DNA of 6,176 nucleotides, from positions 1 through 6,176 of the forward strand of contig JAKSDB010000151.1 in NCBI GenBank assembly GCA_022360415.1, given 5' to 3'. This DNA is from Chlorobiales bacterium. GTDB taxonomy: Bacteria > Bacteroidota > Chlorobiia > Chlorobiales > Chlorobiaceae. The translations under genes and the position numbers were made by a program. Under the pieces are notes generated by a model that ran no database searches, had not been told where the DNA came from, and worked only from the letters and a program-made list of their open reading frames with translations. Within the stretch, counting starts at the first letter, position 1. The number at the start of each line of letters is the position of its first letter. Shown here piece after piece: positions 4,635-6,176 of the stretch.

Positions 4635-5699
4635 CTAAAACCAGCTTTTTCTCCTGAAATACAGAACCATCAGCACCACCAGCAAAACCATGAACCCAAG
4701 CACTCCGAAATAGCCCCACTGCCATTCAAGTTCAGGCATGTAGCGGAAATTCATGCCGTACACACCGGCAATAAATGTCAGTGGAATGAATATCGTTGCG
4801 ACAACCGTCAGCAGTTTCATAATTTCGTTCATGCGGTTGTTGACAAAGTTCATGTAGGTGTCGTGCATTGCGGCGATCGTCTCCCTGAAGTTGTCAAGAA
4901 TGTCAACTATGTGAACGATGTGATCGTAGACATCCCGGTAATACACGCTGTTTGATTCGTCGATGGTGTTGTACTTTTCTTTGGTTATCGAGCCGACGAT
5001 TTCCCTGAGTGGCCAAATAGATTTACGCAGGAAAATCATTTCTTTTTTCAAAGCACCGATCTTAAGGAAAGTTTCAGGTGACGAATCCTCAAACAGCTCT
5101 TCGTCAAGTCGTTCAAGCCTCAACTCAACCTGATCCAACACCTCGAAATAGTTGTCAACAACTGCGTCCAGCAACGTATAGGCAAGATAATCCGCCTTTT
5201 TACGGCGCATTCTCGACTTCCCCTGGATGATCCTTTCCCGAACGGGATCAAAAACATCTCCCGGTTTCTCCTGAAAGGAGATCACATAGTTTTCTCCCAG
5301 CACAATGCTCAACTGCTCTTCCACAACTTTTTCCTGTTTCTCGTCATAGGAGATCATGCGAAGCACGAGAAACACATAGTCGTCGAACAACTCGATTTTC
5401 GGGCGCTGGCCCGTATGGAGAATATCTTCCAGAACAAGGGGATGGATATCGAAGAGTTTTCCGGTCGATTCGATGAGCTTGACGTCATGCAGGCCGTCAA
5501 TATTAACCCACGTCGTGTTTTCGTTTTCCCTGTACTGTCTGCACGCATCAATATCAAGGACTTCCCGATACATACAGTATTCATCCCTGAAATCGATGAT
5601 CCTGATGCGAGGTCGTTCAACTTTTTTTTCACCGATATGAATAAGACTGCCTGACGGCAGTCCTATTTTCTTTTTATAGTCTTTTGTAAACTTCGTCAT
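4635..5699 (-). CDS. corA: CorA-type magnesium/cobalt transporter (354 aa)
   Basis: This is an inner-membrane channel for Mg2+ (also Co2+ and Ni2+) that works as a homopentamer. It has a long, charged N-terminal cytoplasmic domain (about 1-290). Next comes the pore helix KLLTVVATIFIPLTFIAG ending in the diagnostic YGMNF motif (GMN at 315-317). The periplasmic loop is MPELEWQWGY, and a second transmembrane helix (about 329-349) leads to a basic tail RRKSWF. The length and C-terminal signature are typical of the TIGR00383 CorA group and appear intact. The ATG at 5699 gives the expected N-terminus MTKFTKDYKKKIGLPSGS. It lies 98 bp after the DUF389 gene and 53 bp before the Rieske gene on the same strand. 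A shared transcript is possible but the gaps make it uncertain. Confidence 0.93.
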   Translation of the reverse strand: MTKFTKDYKKKIGLPSGSLIHIGEKKVERPRIRIIDFRDEYCMYREVLDIDACRQYRENENTTWVNIDGLHDVKLIESTGKLFDIHPLVLEDILHTGQRPKIELFDDYVFLVLRMISYDEKQEKVVEEQLSIVLGENYVISFQEKPGDVFDPVRERIIQGKSRMRRKKADYLAYTLLDAVVDNYFEVLDQVELRLERLDEELFEDSSPETFLKIGALKKEMIFLRKSIWPLREIVGSITKEKYNTIDESNSVYYRDVYDHIVHIVDILDNFRETIAAMHDTYMNFVNNRMNEIMKLLTVVATIFIPLTFIAGVYGMNFRYMPELEWQWGYFGVLGFMVLLVVLMVLYFRRKSWF

Positions 5700-5797
5700 T
5701 AATGAAAATTCTAACGTTGAAAAATCTTCTTCCCGTTTGCCCGGAAGTCAATGAACACAATCTGAAGCGAACACTGCTCACCGGTCGAACGCTCATT

Positions 5798-6176
5798 TCA
5801 GAACGTGAATGTTCGTATATAAATAACCAGTCCAAGCAAAGCCAGAGTAACCACCCACACGAAAATATATCTCCGCATGGCTTTGTTGGCCTTTTCCTTT
5901 TCCCACCACGTTCTCGGCCGGACCCCCTTGATGAGAAACACCAGTTTGCAGGCAAGGTTCACGCTGACGACGTTTACCGCAAGAAGCAATGCCGCACCCG
6001 TCGCAAGATCGATACGGGCATGGCCGAGCATCAGCCCGAACGTGGCTGCCGGAGGAAGCAGCGCAACTGCCACCATGACGCCGACAAGCACGCTCGGCAA
6101 TCCGGTGCTGAGCGATAACGCCGCGGCTGCCCCGGAAGCAAAGGCCAGAGCTATCGAGTCCAGACCGGCATCGGTA
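5798..6176 (-). CDS. TIGR00341/DUF389 family membrane protein, C-terminal part (runs off the right edge)
   Basis: The last 125 codons are present; the frame is open to the right edge, so the start is outside the window. The segment has GLPSVLVGVMVAVALLPPAATFG, then GAALLLAVNVVSVNLACKLVF, a cytoplasmic-looking basic loop (KGVRPRTWWEKEKANK) and a last helix FVWVVTLALLGLVIYI. The conserved LLPPAAT stretch and the following hydrophobic segments match the TIGR00341/DUF389 family of multi-pass inner-membrane proteins, whose biochemical role is not established. A TTG at 6100 is an internal codon, not the start, because conserved family sequence (ASGAAAALSLSTGLPS) continues upstream. It is the first gene of the minus-strand block here; corA follows after 98 bp. 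Confidence 0.85.
   Translation of the reverse strand, partial: TDAGLDSIALAFASGAAAALSLSTGLPSVLVGVMVAVALLPPAATFGLMLGHARIDLATGAALLLAVNVVSVNLACKLVFLIKGVRPRTWWEKEKANKAMRRYIFVWVVTLALLGLVIYIRTFTF

Noticed and set aside
6098..6100. TTG as a start codon for the DUF389 gene
   Set aside because: The frame and family-like sequence continue to the right edge, so this is an internal leucine codon of a truncated gene.
5702..6118. Plus-strand 138-codon frame
   Set aside because: It lies opposite conserved transmembrane segments of the DUF389 protein and has low-quality, Arg/His/Gln-rich composition.
1..6176. CRISPR array
   Set aside because: No regularly spaced direct repeats of 20-40 bp are present.

Overview
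The window looks like chromosomal DNA from a green sulfur bacterium (Chlorobi) or a close relative. This is an inference from the style of the CorA, Rieske and DUF389 proteins on the right; no rRNA or photosynthesis gene is present to prove it. The right third is a compact minus-strand block with fairly GC-rich codon use. The left two thirds are AT-richer, sparsely coding and accessory in character: a toxin-antitoxin-type gene, an orphan lipoprotein, a STAND NTPase, broken reading frames and a tRNA fragment.

Layout. 1-72 (minus) is the N-terminus of a probable AbiEi-type antitoxin running off the left edge, with a good sigma70-like promoter at 108-136. 186-305 (minus) holds a possible 39-aa small protein. 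306-701 has no convincing gene, only an imperfect palindrome (352-385) and a lone TATAAT box. 702-1394 (plus) encodes an unrecognised lipoprotein. 1571-3700 (plus) encodes a 709-aa protein with a zinc-finger/HNH-like N-terminus, an nSTAND3-type P-loop NTPase domain and a helical C-terminus. This is the architecture of a one-gene phage-defence sensor/effector. 3788-4003 (minus) is a start-less reading frame that looks like gene debris. 4098-4125 is a strong bidirectional terminator beside a 39-nt 3' fragment of a tRNA-Val(GAC) gene (4138-4176, minus), a likely integration scar. 4276-4581 (minus) is a Rieske ferredoxin, 4635-5699 (minus) a CorA-type divalent-cation transporter, and 5798-6176 (minus, partial) a TIGR00341/DUF389 membrane protein.

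Main discovery. The NTPase gene appears to be an integron gene cassette. An attC-like hairpin (3718-3781) begins 17 bp after its stop codon. Its left-hand box GCCCAAC is the exact reverse complement of GTTGGGC at 1538-1544, just before the gene. Cutting at G^TT on both sides gives a 2237-bp cassette (1539-3775). When circularised, this cassette rebuilds an attC whose outer boxes pair 7/7, with an unpaired spacer and a 10-bp inner stem carrying one bulged base. No attC is visible left of the cassette, so it may have been inserted at a non-attC GTT site. The result is a candidate single-gene defence system carried as a mobile cassette, next to a probable AbiE antitoxin and a tRNA-derived scar.
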